From: Drosophila miranda
Lineage: Eukaryota > Arthropoda > Insecta > Diptera > Drosophilidae
NCBI RefSeq assembly: GCF_003369915.1
Contig: NC_046675.1
Coordinates: forward strand, 7,192,001 to 7,256,000
Direction of reading: 5' to 3'
DNA: 64,000 bases
A program made the translations under genes and the position numbers. Shown piece by piece: positions 45,015 through 55,975 of this stretch (positions within the stretch are counted from its first letter, which is position 1; each line of letters starts with the position of its first letter). The notes under the pieces were generated by a model. The model was given only the letters and a program-made list of their open reading frames with translations, was not told the DNA's origin and searched no databases.

Positions 45015-45147
45015 TGGTGCCTCCCCACTGGTGCCTCCTCACTGGTGCCTCCCCACTGGTGCCTCCTCACTGGTGCCTCCTCACTGGTGCCTCCCCACTG
45101 GTGCCTCCTCACTGGGGCCTCCTCCCTGGTGCCTGCTCCCTGGTCCC
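45015..45147 (+). repeat. 14-bp minisatellite, CTGGTGCCTCCYCA
   Basis: About nine to ten head-to-tail copies of CTGGTGCCTCCCCA / CTGGTGCCTCCTCA, the last two degraded. Because 14 is not a multiple of three, the open frames on both strands cycle through a 14-residue pattern (EEAPVRRHQWGGTS on minus); this is an artefact, not a gene. C and T variants alternate partly, suggesting a 28-bp higher-order unit. Confidence 0.92.
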
Positions 45148-45522
45148 TGCTGATCTTCAATTTATGGGCCACAATGTGTGTGTAATTCCTCCAGAGTCAC
45201 GTTCATTTCGCTTAAGATTGCCGGCAATTCCCAAATCGATCCAAATCGAACTTCAAAACTCGTGATTTAGTGAATGCTTTCGAGTCGCTTCACTTCCTGC
45301 GGCGGCACGAGGAGGCATGAGGCATGAAGCAGTTATCCAGCCATAATTCTAAAATGTTGCCACTTTGATTTAGGACTTGGTAGGCAGCTGCCACAGCTGC
45401 CACAGCCGCTGCTGCTGCATCTGGTGTGGGCTGCAGCTGAAGTTGGACTTTGGCCTGTCTTGCAACAGCAGCCGTGTGGGCGTGGGGCAAGTGAAAACAT
45501 TTCGAAAGTAGTTTGAAGTGGT

Positions 45523-45541
45523 TCTCTCTCTCTCTCTCTCT
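45523..45541 (+). repeat. (CT)n microsatellite
   Basis: Uninterrupted CT run. Unlike the arrays at 2.7-14.9 kb it is not followed by the CTTAGC core. Confidence 0.9.
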
Positions 45542-48185
45542 TTATTTGGAGCAGCCTTTTATTTACTGGCAAATCGCATTGATTTATGGCGCCATGGAAT
45601 AAATAATTACCAACTTTTTTGGCCTTCAAATGGCCAGGGTTCAGGGCAGAACTGTGGTCTACGGTGTTTGTTTGGGATGGATTTTCCATGATTTACAGTC
45701 TGTGGCAGTAGCTCTAACGATTTTCTTTGAGGATAAAGCCTTCTATCTATAATTCTAAGGCCTTTCCTTGAGACATTTTCAGCTCTAAGTTTTGATCTAT
45801 TTAGCTTTTTAGTAACCTCAAACCCATCAAAAAATATGGGTTTATATATCATACGAACCCTCTACAATCCTGAACATTCTTTCCACTGAAACTCTGCTGA
45901 TTTCAAAGCATATTTTCTATAGAAATACTACTGTTCGTATCACTTACAGTCTGAATCATTTGCAAACAAACTTTTCCCCATGGAAATACACCAACCATGC
46001 AACGCCCCGCAGGCATTGAGTCACTTTGTGGCTCACTTTTGTTTAACCAACAATTAGGCACAATTACAGTGGTTTTAGCAATTAAATATTGAAAACCAGT
46101 TTCAGTGGCCTGGCCAGAGGAAATGCAACAATTTCCACAGAATTTCCTCAAATGGATAGGATTCGATTCGGGCTTGGGAATAGTTCGAGTATCATTGGAA
46201 AACAAACAAAAACTATTCCATTATTAATTAATTTCTTTTTGGGGTGTTGCTAATTTGCTGGCATTTAGGCAATCAGATTCGATGTGAAATTTGTTGCAAT
46301 TAGCGTGGATTTTAGATTGGTAATCGAGAGCGACAACTGGTAATTATGCAACTGGAAAAACCCATGCACACATGTCCCAAAAAGTATCTGCCAGATACTT
46401 TAATTTAATTTACTTGCATTCATGGAATCACCGATTTTGGGCTTAGTGTCTGTTGCTTTGGCTTTCATTCACATAACACTGACATAAGCCGCTTTCCATT
46501 TCAGCTTCCTGCTTACTGTTATGATATGGACTGTACCCAGAGACCCACATCAATCGTTAAAGTGTGGCAAAGATGAATGATTCGATATTTGTGACACTTT
46601 TGGGGTGGTAGAGTGCAAAGGCGATCGAGCGTTCCTCGAGAAGCCTCTCCCCCCCTCTTGGAGTGCCACTGCCCTCCCTCTCCGCCACTCTTTTCTGCAG
46701 ATGAACGACCTCAATGAGGTCTGCATTCTCATTCTCCCAGCTCTCAGATGGACTCGAAGGGGGGAGCTCCCTCGTCGGCACTTGAGTGTTTTCAATTGCC
46801 AGTGCGCCCAGGCAGTAGGGCGGGGCGGGGGGTAGCGGGTGTTACAGTAACCCTATAGCCATTAGCATCATCTACTGCTACTTCCAATCCCCCTTCCCGT
46901 CCCCCTTCCCCTTCTCTCTACCCACTTTAATGCGTTTGGCCCTTGCTGAAGTCCATTCAGGCCATCGACTGCAATTATGCCCTGGAATCTCTAGCCCCCC
47001 CCTCTCTCTCCCCCCCTCTCGTTCCTGATTGATTCGCTTGTGGCATGCATGCGTTTGTTGGTTTTTGCCTCCGCCAAACAATCCAAATATTTTCCCATTT
47101 TCCATGCCAGTCGGCAAAAAAAAAAGCAAATAAACAAAGGCCTGGCATTATCAAGGGGAAGGCTTTTGCCCAAAAGGTCATGTATGGAATTTCACAATAA
47201 CCACCCCCCCCCTCCCCGTAGATGAATATGCATAAATTCATGAGGAAGATGATGATGATGATCAGCCAATGACCGAGGTTCATTTTACATCCCATTCAGA
47301 GCTCGGACCAACGGCTTTTGTGAATGTTTTATGCCACTCGCTCTTGACCGGTTTGTACAGCTATCGGACGGGCCAGCAAGAAAAGCCATAGACGGCCACA
47401 GATACGGCTATTGGCTACCCAAGAAGCCGCATCATAGCCCAGCAAAAAAAAACGAAACATTTTGCAATGCGACGAGGTCAAGGGGTGCCCCGAGATTAAG
47501 TCGAGAAAAACCTACAATCCAATGTGACCCGCTACTGGAAATCTCAAGCCACAAAGCAAAAAAAAAACCACGGCATAGACCCATTAACCTTAGCTTAAGG
47601 CGCAATCAAAAAACGCTCAATGGTCTCAATGCTTTGAGCCGCCTCTGGCCAACACTTAATATTCCAAAATATTTGTTGTATTTTCTTTGATATGTATTTG
47701 TTTGGTCAATTACAGCGAAGGCTAAGGTTAAATCTAGCCACAGCGTGGGCGCCTGTTAAAGGCCAAGCAAACATGGCAAAAAATATGGCCAACATGCGGC
47801 CTGGCAATGAATGCAATGAAGGTGGGAAAAAGGCTGTATCTTATGGTGTGACAGAGTCCACAAAAAAAATGCAATGAAAGTGGCAGGGGATAAAGGGGTC
47901 TACAGTCAACAAGAGAGGTCTCATACGGAAGGGCATTTAGCTGGAAACAAAAGTTTATTTGAATGGGAGGTTATTTAACACAAAATTTGGTTTAAAGCTA
48001 CTCCGTCTAAGACGTTTGGAGGGTCGTGGAATGGCGACCAAAGGTTCTCCTGAGTCCTTTCTTTGAGATCACACTCGTACGAGTAGCTCCGAAGATTGAA
48101 CAGTTTTTAGATGATTCAGATTGATGATTGATATCTAGACGTGGTGCATTATCCTTCTCGATAGAGGTGGCCTTAGGACGTATCT
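45542..48185. other. Non-coding stretch, no gene seen
   Basis: Contains CCCCCCTCTCTCTCC patches at 46990-47025 and GATGATGATGATGAT at 47248-47262. Open frames here are reciprocal or A-rich and lack any domain. Confidence 0.4.
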
Positions 48186-48470
48186 GTGATGCCAGATTAT
48201 AGAGATGCCCCCTGCAAGGAGCTGGTTTTGAAGAGCCTCAAGGAGCGCATATTGGACATGGTGCAACGAGGATCGTGCGGCCATCATACAGAACCTCTTC
48301 CGGGAGCTGGCCCTTTGGCTGGGCATGAGAGTGTCACGGGCATCGAATTTCTGGCTGAGAGTGGCACTGCTTCCTACCAGATCCTCCAGCACTGCTCTGC
48401 TGGAACTACTAGCCTGAAAAGGGCTCCTTCCGGCCAAGCACTTTTCCCAGTCACAATAAAACAATTCTAG
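48186..48470 (+). pseudogene. Coding-like patch of unknown origin, probably decayed
   Basis: The plus strand from 48188 has exon-like G/C third positions. One frame gives DAPCKELVLKSLKERILDMV; one base later the neighbouring frame continues NEDRAAIIQNLFRELALWLG. Together these read as a continuous helical protein if a single base were missing, and the frames then end in stops. I do not recognise the family. It could be a frameshifted pseudogene, a retrocopy, or coincidence; no introns, poly(A) tail or flanking exons are seen. Confidence 0.3.
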
Positions 48471-51029
48471 ACACACAAAAAACCCAGAGACGAAGACAGA
48501 CTTGTTTAACTGCCTGTTAATCTGACTGTTATCACTTGCTCGCATGCACAGAGCAGGAAATCAGCAGGATGCTGTCAATTACAATTACGTGAATTGCATA
48601 ATGGCAGAGCCAGAGGCATGCAGGCCACAAGGTGGCATCACTTTCCACGCAGCCGAGCTGCACATTAGCTTTCATTGGGCAATTGTCTTGGAATAGATAT
48701 AGGCATGGCAGCCAGCAGGAAGAGTGGAATTCAAAGAATACTCAGGAAGAGAGCCGCTGCAGCAGAGATCTCTCTCTGGGGCGACACGCGCGGCATAACG
48801 CAAGCGGAACTGATCACTTAAGGGTGCCCCCAGGGCCAGGTGTGGGGGGGAGTGTCTAATAATAGCCAGAGGCAAGGGGCACGCACAGCCTAATTATATA
48901 CGGGAGAAAATGCAGTTCCAGCTCAGGCTTCCAACGACGATCTTCCATTGTGTTTTCTCACATTCTTTTCGATGGAAATGCATTTCCATGCAGGCCACTA
49001 AAACGCTTTGAGTGGAGGGTGCACACAATTTATGGCTCCACTCCGCCCCCACAACACGGCGGCTTGCCATAAAGATTATGCATTAGAAGAAAGCTCAAAC
49101 CTTTGGCTCATTAAAAATTAAAATATAAATATGTTACGGTAATATTTTGTGGCCGGAAAAAGAGTTTAATTTGGAGATTGAGATGTGGAGAATACTCGTA
49201 GATTGAGTGGCCAAGAATGCTTTCACTATCCCTCGTGGAGGGTCTGTGGGGCATGCCTCGCAGGTCAACGAAACTGAAATATTTCGGTAAAGTGTGCCAC
49301 AGCCACCGCAGTGTCGAGACTTTAATTATGATGCCCACTAGCCACGCACAGTGCGCGTCATATGTGTATAGTTAATTAGGTTCTGTGTGGTGTGTGTGTG
49401 TGTGTGTGTGTGGAGCCTGGGGCCCCAGGCCTGCTCTGACTGGTAGGTGGTTCTATTTTATTCATAAGCACATAATTATGTTCTAGAGACGCTCTCGAAC
49501 TTGGGGGTCATTCAACTCCCGATCAATCACTCTGTTAGAGCCCCTCAATTCTTCTTTTGTTCGTGGCTCGCCATTCTATAAATTTCTTTCAAGATCTACC
49601 CCATGGTATGTATCTGTGTGTGCGCATTACGCGGTTTCGTGGCTAATTAACAGCGCAAAAATACCTTTTCAATGCCGCTTAGAAATGCAAATTACCAAAA
49701 CTCTGACTCTGACTAAAGCGGAAAAGGCAGCAGCCGAAACGGACAAAGAACAGTGAAGGGAAGTTCTTTGTTCGGATCCGGTACGGATTCTCTATCTCAG
49801 ATGCTGCCAAAAGTCTAATTAAATGGCAACGATTTGGCTTTAGTGCAATTTGCGTTGACTCGAATCTCTGGCCCGGTCAAGGTGAAAGTTGCGACACCTG
49901 CGACACGGGCAGCCATGACAGATTACCCTGCTTTTGCAGCCACCAGCCACCAGACGGCGTCTCCAGCTCTGAATCTTTTTGACAAATTAATTGTGCGGCT
50001 AAGCAGCAATTTGCGGCAATTTGCATGCCTCCGTCTGGAAAGCCGCCTCTGCTGCAGTGTCAATGCCTTAACTAAATTGACTGCAACTTCATTTGCGACT
50101 GCGACACACCCGCAGGGAGGGAGCGATGTGTAGCCAAAAGTTTTCTGCTCCATTGAAGCATTCGATTGAGAGGCTCCAAGACATGCCCGTTGCCTGCTGC
50201 CTGTAGAAAGTTGCAGCAGTGGCAGCAGTGGCAATGACACACTGCGCGACGCATCTGCATTTGAATTGCATTGGGGGCTTTGGCTTTGGCTTTGGTCACT
50301 TAACGGTTAGCAGAGAACGGCAACGGGTTTTCTGCCACCGTCCATCCACAAGAAGGTGTCATAAGCGGGTATTCATGGGATCAGCAGAGGTATCTCTATG
50401 TATCTTTACGAGAAGTTGTGGAATTCCAATCATTTTAATTATTACCATGGTCCATGGTCCATGGTCCCCCCCTCGGCTACGCCTCTGAGCTGTGCAGCCG
50501 CCTCGAAGAGTGAGTTTTTAGAACCGGTTAACTGTTTTCTGATGACACTTACAGTTATTTTCAAATAAAAAGCCATCGCGAGCTCTTCGCTTCGACTGTG
50601 ACTTATGTAAAAATCTACGAATTCGAAAGCCAAACAGAATGCAAAGCCAATTTACAGACAAATATGAAATTATTGGTGTTGGAAAGCAATAAAAAAAAGC
50701 CTGAAAACGTAAAGCTTAAAAACAGTAAAAGAACAATTTTACTTGAAAGTTGTAAGAGTTTATGCTTCCATAAATCTGCAGGTTGCCAGATAAACAAAAT
50801 TTCAGGGAATGAGCACACATTTAAGCGAACAAAATTATTAAAGACTTTTTTGAGTATATTCAGGCGATACTCATTCTACTTTGTTTCTATTTGAAAGCAG
50901 TACGGAAAACGCTGTGTGAGGGTGAATTGAGATCCACGTGCCGCGACATTAACATAACTCATGTTATTTGCATGCTTAAAGATTTGGTAGGAAGCCACAG
51001 AGAGCAACAGAGTCTGTTGAGATAACAGA
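48471..51029. other. Non-coding stretch, no gene seen
   Basis: Holds a GT microsatellite at 49390-49412 and CCATGGTCCATGGTCCATGG (a triple 10-bp repeat) at 50447-50464. No gene-like frame. Confidence 0.4.
49390..49412 (+). repeat. (TG)n microsatellite
   Basis: Uninterrupted TG run. Confidence 0.93.
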
Positions 51030-51266
51030 GCAAGTAGCAGCGCAAGTAGCAGAGCAAATAACAGATTAACAGAGCTATTTGCAGCTCAAGTAACAGAGCA
51101 AGTAGCAGAGCAGGTTACAGAGCAGGTAGCAGAGCAAGAAACACAGCAAGCAGCAGCGAACGTAACAGAGCAAGCAGCAGTGAATGTAACAGAGCACGTA
51201 GCAGCGCAAGTAACAGAGCAAGCAACATAGCAAGCAGCATAGCAAGCAACAGAGCAAGTAACAGAG
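51030..51266 (+). repeat. 12-bp minisatellite, GCAAGTAACAGA
   Basis: About 18-19 tandem 12-bp units, consensus GCAAGTARCAGA, with variants at positions 4-7 and 12 and one irregular stretch near 51070-51085. Because 12 is a multiple of three, the minus strand reads a Cys/Leu-rich four-residue repeat (CYLL, CCLL) with no start context or domain, so I read it as a minisatellite. Confidence 0.88.
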
Positions 51267-52378
51267 AGAGAGACTAGAAGCGGCCGTAGAACAAAGAGAG
51301 GAGAGAACCGCCAGCCTCAGCGATCGACGTCAATTAATTCGTTGTCAAATTATTTTTACTCAGCACAGCGACCATTGCAATCATAACCAATCTTAAATAA
51401 TATTCATAAAAAAGACTAAATAGAACATCGGAAAACCCGGAGCCTCATGGGACCCTAAAAGGATTGGTTCAAAAGCTCCTTTCTCTTGGAATTAATAGTA
51501 CTTGAAAGCCAGGTGTGTATATATACACATATATATGAATATATACAAATCTATCTAAAATCTACCTATCATAATGATCGGGTGGTAAAATATTGTCTGC
51601 AATCTATTAGTTATGAGCCTTCTTAATGGTTTTCCATTAGCAAATTTCTCGTATCTTCCAAATTTTGTGGAATTTCGCCCTTCATGGGGGCCTGTCTGTC
51701 ACGTTCCAAGCATTTCTCGAATCTTCTTCCTGCTGTTTCCAATGAGCTTGGTAGAAACATCTTTGGGGACTGTGCTGGAAGATAAAATACTTTAATTTTA
51801 GTGAAGACCAAAACGGGAACAGACTTCCATCAACAGCCGTCAAAGCTGTTTATAATCCATTTTCTGTTTTGGGAGGCATAATCCCCTTCCTGCTTGAGTG
51901 GCAGCATTTCGTCACCCACTTTGACCTTTGATGGCGTGAATGCAGCAATAACCAGATCTAGGAAGAAGGCATTAACCTGGCGTGGGCTCTACGGCCTGTC
52001 ATCTCCAGCGCCATCATCAGCTCCTTCCCCATCGCCATCCCCATCCGCATCTCCATTTCCAGCCCATCAACATCATTGCTGTCGCCGGTCGCCGGTTGCT
52101 GTCGCCTCAACGATGAATGACAATTTTGCAAATGGCTTTGGGTGCATAATTTATGCAGATGCAACTGCAACGGCAACGGCAACGTTGAGCTGCAAAACTG
52201 GCAGCATTTAACGCGTTGACTATTAAGGCGAACTTGTTATGCCACCGAGGAAAAGGGAGAGGGAGGTGGAGATGGAGAGGTGCCCCCAGCAGTGGCAGTG
52301 GCAGCGGCAGCATCGCCCATGCATATTCAAACGCCATAATCCCAACGGTATTTTAATGCTAAATGCTTACTCACTCAC

Positions 52379-52417
<39 letters not shown>

Positions 52418-55409
52418 CCCCAGACGAGAAAAACCCGTTTTTCCAGTAATGACCTTCGGTGTTGTTTTATTATCACTCCCGCTTCCGCTACGCCCCCTGT
52501 GCCCCTCTCTCTCCAAAACCGACTCCATTTGGAGCTCTCTTGGAAATTCCGTTGAATCCCATAACAAAAGCCAAAAGTTTATGTTTCTGCCGAACGAACA
52601 CAAAAGTTCTGTTTCTATCCTCTGCTCAACCACCATCGGGCCCCACTCCCATGCCGGCTAACACCCATTCCGGCTAACACCCATTCCGGGCAACACTTGA
52701 ATGGATTTGCCAATCTTTCAGCCACAAGTGGAATTTCTCTCGAAGCTAATTATCTCTTCAGAGCATTACCAAGAATTAAAAGTCACTTTCGAATCGGAAT
52801 CAGAGTCGATAAGCGATAATGTTGCACTTGGGGGGAGGGGGGGCCATTCTCCGTTCCACCTGCAACTGTCATATTGATTGCCATTTGAGTTTCAAACGCT
52901 AAAAATGCAAATAGATACAGGTCTAAGGCGGCCTTGCAGCGGTCACACTTTGCGAGACACAATAATTGGCATTAAAAAATTAGATTTACAGCCAATCCCC
53001 AGACTCCAGTCTAGAACAAGTGTGCCATAAAAGCCAGCCACTTACCACTTGGCCAGGTTAACCTTGATGAACAAACAGTTCTCTCTCTCTCGCTTAACCC
53101 GTACAGAGCTCCGACTGCAACTTGGTCTGCGCCCAGACCGGCTCCCAACGGAATGACAATAAATATTTTCGTCTGGGGAGGACTGAGGTGTGGAGGGTGG
53201 TGGTGTGCTGTGGGGCTGATCGATTAACTGCCCCGAAATGCCAGGCACTTGAGAGCTGGTTGCAGGCTCATGAAATATGAGCTCGACGTGCATTGAATTC
53301 GGGTCATTGGTTGGCCAAAACCCAACCGATGGAGGGATAGCCGGCGCCTTAAAACATTTTGTAATTCGATTTTGAGCGCGCGCTCGCCTGCCGGCCATTG
53401 AACTGCCACCGATTGACGACAATCTCAAACTCAATTTTTATGTTTCCTTTTCTTACGGATTGCTTAATATCTCCCTTTGCAGAGAGGAAAAACCGGACAA
53501 GCCAGCCCCAAGTGAGCCAATCGATAGAGACAGGGAAAAACGTGACAGTGGGGCCAAAAGTTCAAGCAGGTAAGAGGGAAAATTTTCACACAGAATGCAA
53601 AAATGCGTAACCGAAACGTAACTTGGTAAGCGCCGCTGTTGTTGGCTATCTATAATTTACACTTTCGTTGCATGTACAGCAAAGTGGCAGTGGCATGCCA
53701 ATTGGCAGGGCTCCCATCCCATGCCACACAAAAAAAGAAAAAAAAAACACTGGTAATTCGAGGCGACTAACAATGTGTTGTCAGGTGTGGAGAGGCACTG
53801 GGGATGGGTCCCAGGCTCTGGCAAACACCAGGAAGAAATTCAACCACATTGCTGTCTGGCAATTGACTGGAAATGGCATGCAAAGATTGCAAAATGCAAT
53901 ATGTCGGAGTAGGAATAGGAATAGGAATAGGCCAAAACAATGGCTGACGGGCCTAAACGGCAACATTCAATCTATTGTGTCTTTAATTATGAACTTTAAT
54001 TGCTTTAATGTGTGTTTGTGTGTGTTAAATGAAGCACAAATTATGCGAATGCCAATGAACTCTTCCTCCAAGAAAGTTTCTTGGGAAAAAGTTTCTACAG
54101 ATCATATAGTATATCTAATGCCTAGATAAATCTAATTTCATAGAAAATTTATTGTACAACTTGGCCATAAAAAGTGTAAAAAGAGAGGCCACTCCATTGT
54201 GGCGTCACAATTGAATAGATTTTCAGATTTACTTTTCTTCAAGCTAGAAACAAAAGGAAAAACCGGCCAAAAACAAAATCCCCAGCTGCCACTGCGGCAT
54301 CGTTTAGTCTGAGAGATTTGCTTTCGAATGATGGCAGACAATAAAACTTTCCATTTCTAACAAAATTACGGCTACACTCCGGGCCAAGACCAAAACGGTA
54401 GGAAAGACAGAGGAGGAGGAGGAGGAAACAAAGCAAGACAAATTTATCCACTTATCTGATTTTGTTGTACTCATCTCTCATTTCGCTTGAAAGAGAATTT
54501 ATTTTACGGGAATTTCTCTTCTATTTTTAAACCCAAGAGTGGCATAGTATTTCTTGGGGTATGATGCATGCAACAGGCACAGGAAGACACTTAATGAGTC
54601 CCACATTTTAAAAGATATTTAGTTCAACTTCCAATCGCTCAAAGATTGGGTAGTCAGTGGGTATCCCTCTAGTCGATAGCTTTCGTAATTGTCGCTGCTC
54701 CACCCACTGTCTGTCTGTCTCCCCTGTGACTCCATGGAAAATCTTTTGTAGCAACAACACCATTAATGTTGCATGTCAGGGCACACCATTCTCCAGGTGA
54801 CATGTTGCACACGTGTGCGGCCAACTTGCTGCCGCCCGCCCGCTGATTTGTGGCACCGCGTTTATGTGGCGGAACTGTTTATTAATTAATGACCGCATTT
54901 CGGGCCCTGATTCTGTTGCTGCTTTTTAGTGGGTAGCCAATTATTAGGTGCTAAATTGTTGGCCCAGCAAATGGGTTAAATGAGCCCCAGGCATGCAACA
55001 TTCTCAATCAAATGGCGGAGCAGTAGCAGTCCTCCCACTCCTCCTCCCAAGCCTCCTCCTACTCCTGAGAAATGTGTGGAGATCTCTAATGGAGGGCGAA
55101 ATGTCACTCCACATTTATCGCCATCTGTTGCAAGCCTGTTGCTGCGACTGCGTTCCATTTTAGAGATGGAAATGGACTGTGATTTTCTGCGGGTTCGTGC
55201 TGCAAGACCATCGGGGAGATATTTCTACTGCAATTTTTTTATGATTTATTGCAACCACCTTAGAGCATGAATTTGACTCACGAAAGCGAGCATTTTCGAC
55301 CATTTTGTCTTCTTGTGAGACGACGATCGAGTACTCCTTCTCCGTGCTTTACATTCCAAGCAGAATATGCCTTGAGTTACGACCATCTACATACTTCAGT
55401 AGAAATAAT
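51267..55409. other. Non-coding stretch, no gene seen
   Basis: Contains the GA tract at 52383-52409 and a ATAGGAATAGGAATAGGAAT run near 53915. One minus-strand frame at 53042-53434 runs into a good donor (CCAAGTG then GTAAGTGG at 53044-53045) and is discussed as a finding, but it is not supported as a gene. Confidence 0.4.
52383..52409 (+). repeat. (GA)n microsatellite
   Basis: GA run of about 27 bases continuing imperfectly to 52417. Confidence 0.93.
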
Positions 55410-55975
55410 TAAAGGAAAGAACTAAAAAATTATATAATTTTATTTAATTTTTTAATACATTAAAGAATGGAAATTGAAATTTATTTCTGATTTTAATAAA
55501 AAATACAATTAATTATTTTTTTCCAATATTTTTATTTTTATTATTTTTAAAAAAATAATAAAAATCAAAGATGAATTTTAATTTCCATTTTTGAATTTTA
55601 TCTATCTTTACAACAATTCAAGAATTAAAAATATTAAATTTATGATTTTATTAATAAAAAACAGAAATAAATTTTAATTTCCAATTTTTTAATTTGAGCA
55701 TTCAAGAACTAAAATTTTTTTATTTTTTATTTTATTAATAAAAAACAAAAATAAATTTAAATTTTCATTATATAATTTTATCTGTTTTTACAAAAATTCA
55801 AGAATTAAAAATATACTTTTTTTATGATTTTATTAATAAAAAACAGAAATAAATTTTAATTTCCATTTTTTTAATTTTAATTTTGATGTATAAATATTCT
55901 AGAATTAAAAGAAAGATTTATTTATGATTTTTTAAATCAAAACTAATTGTTATTATAAAAATTATAATTCTTACG
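55410..55975. repeat. AT-rich tandem array of about 95-110-bp units
   Basis: Four to five units, each TTTTATTAATAAAAAACAGA, AATAAATTTTAATTTCCATT, AATTTTATCT..TTTACA, AATTCAAGAATTAAAAATAT. Composition resembles the arrays at 668-1482 and 12230-12880 but the wording differs, so it is a separate array. Confidence 0.75.

Noticed and set aside
44939-45265. Repetitive open frames on both strands
   Set aside because: Product of the 14-bp minisatellite cycling through three frames.
51075-51257. Cys/Leu-rich minus-strand frame
   Set aside because: Pure product of the 12-bp minisatellite.
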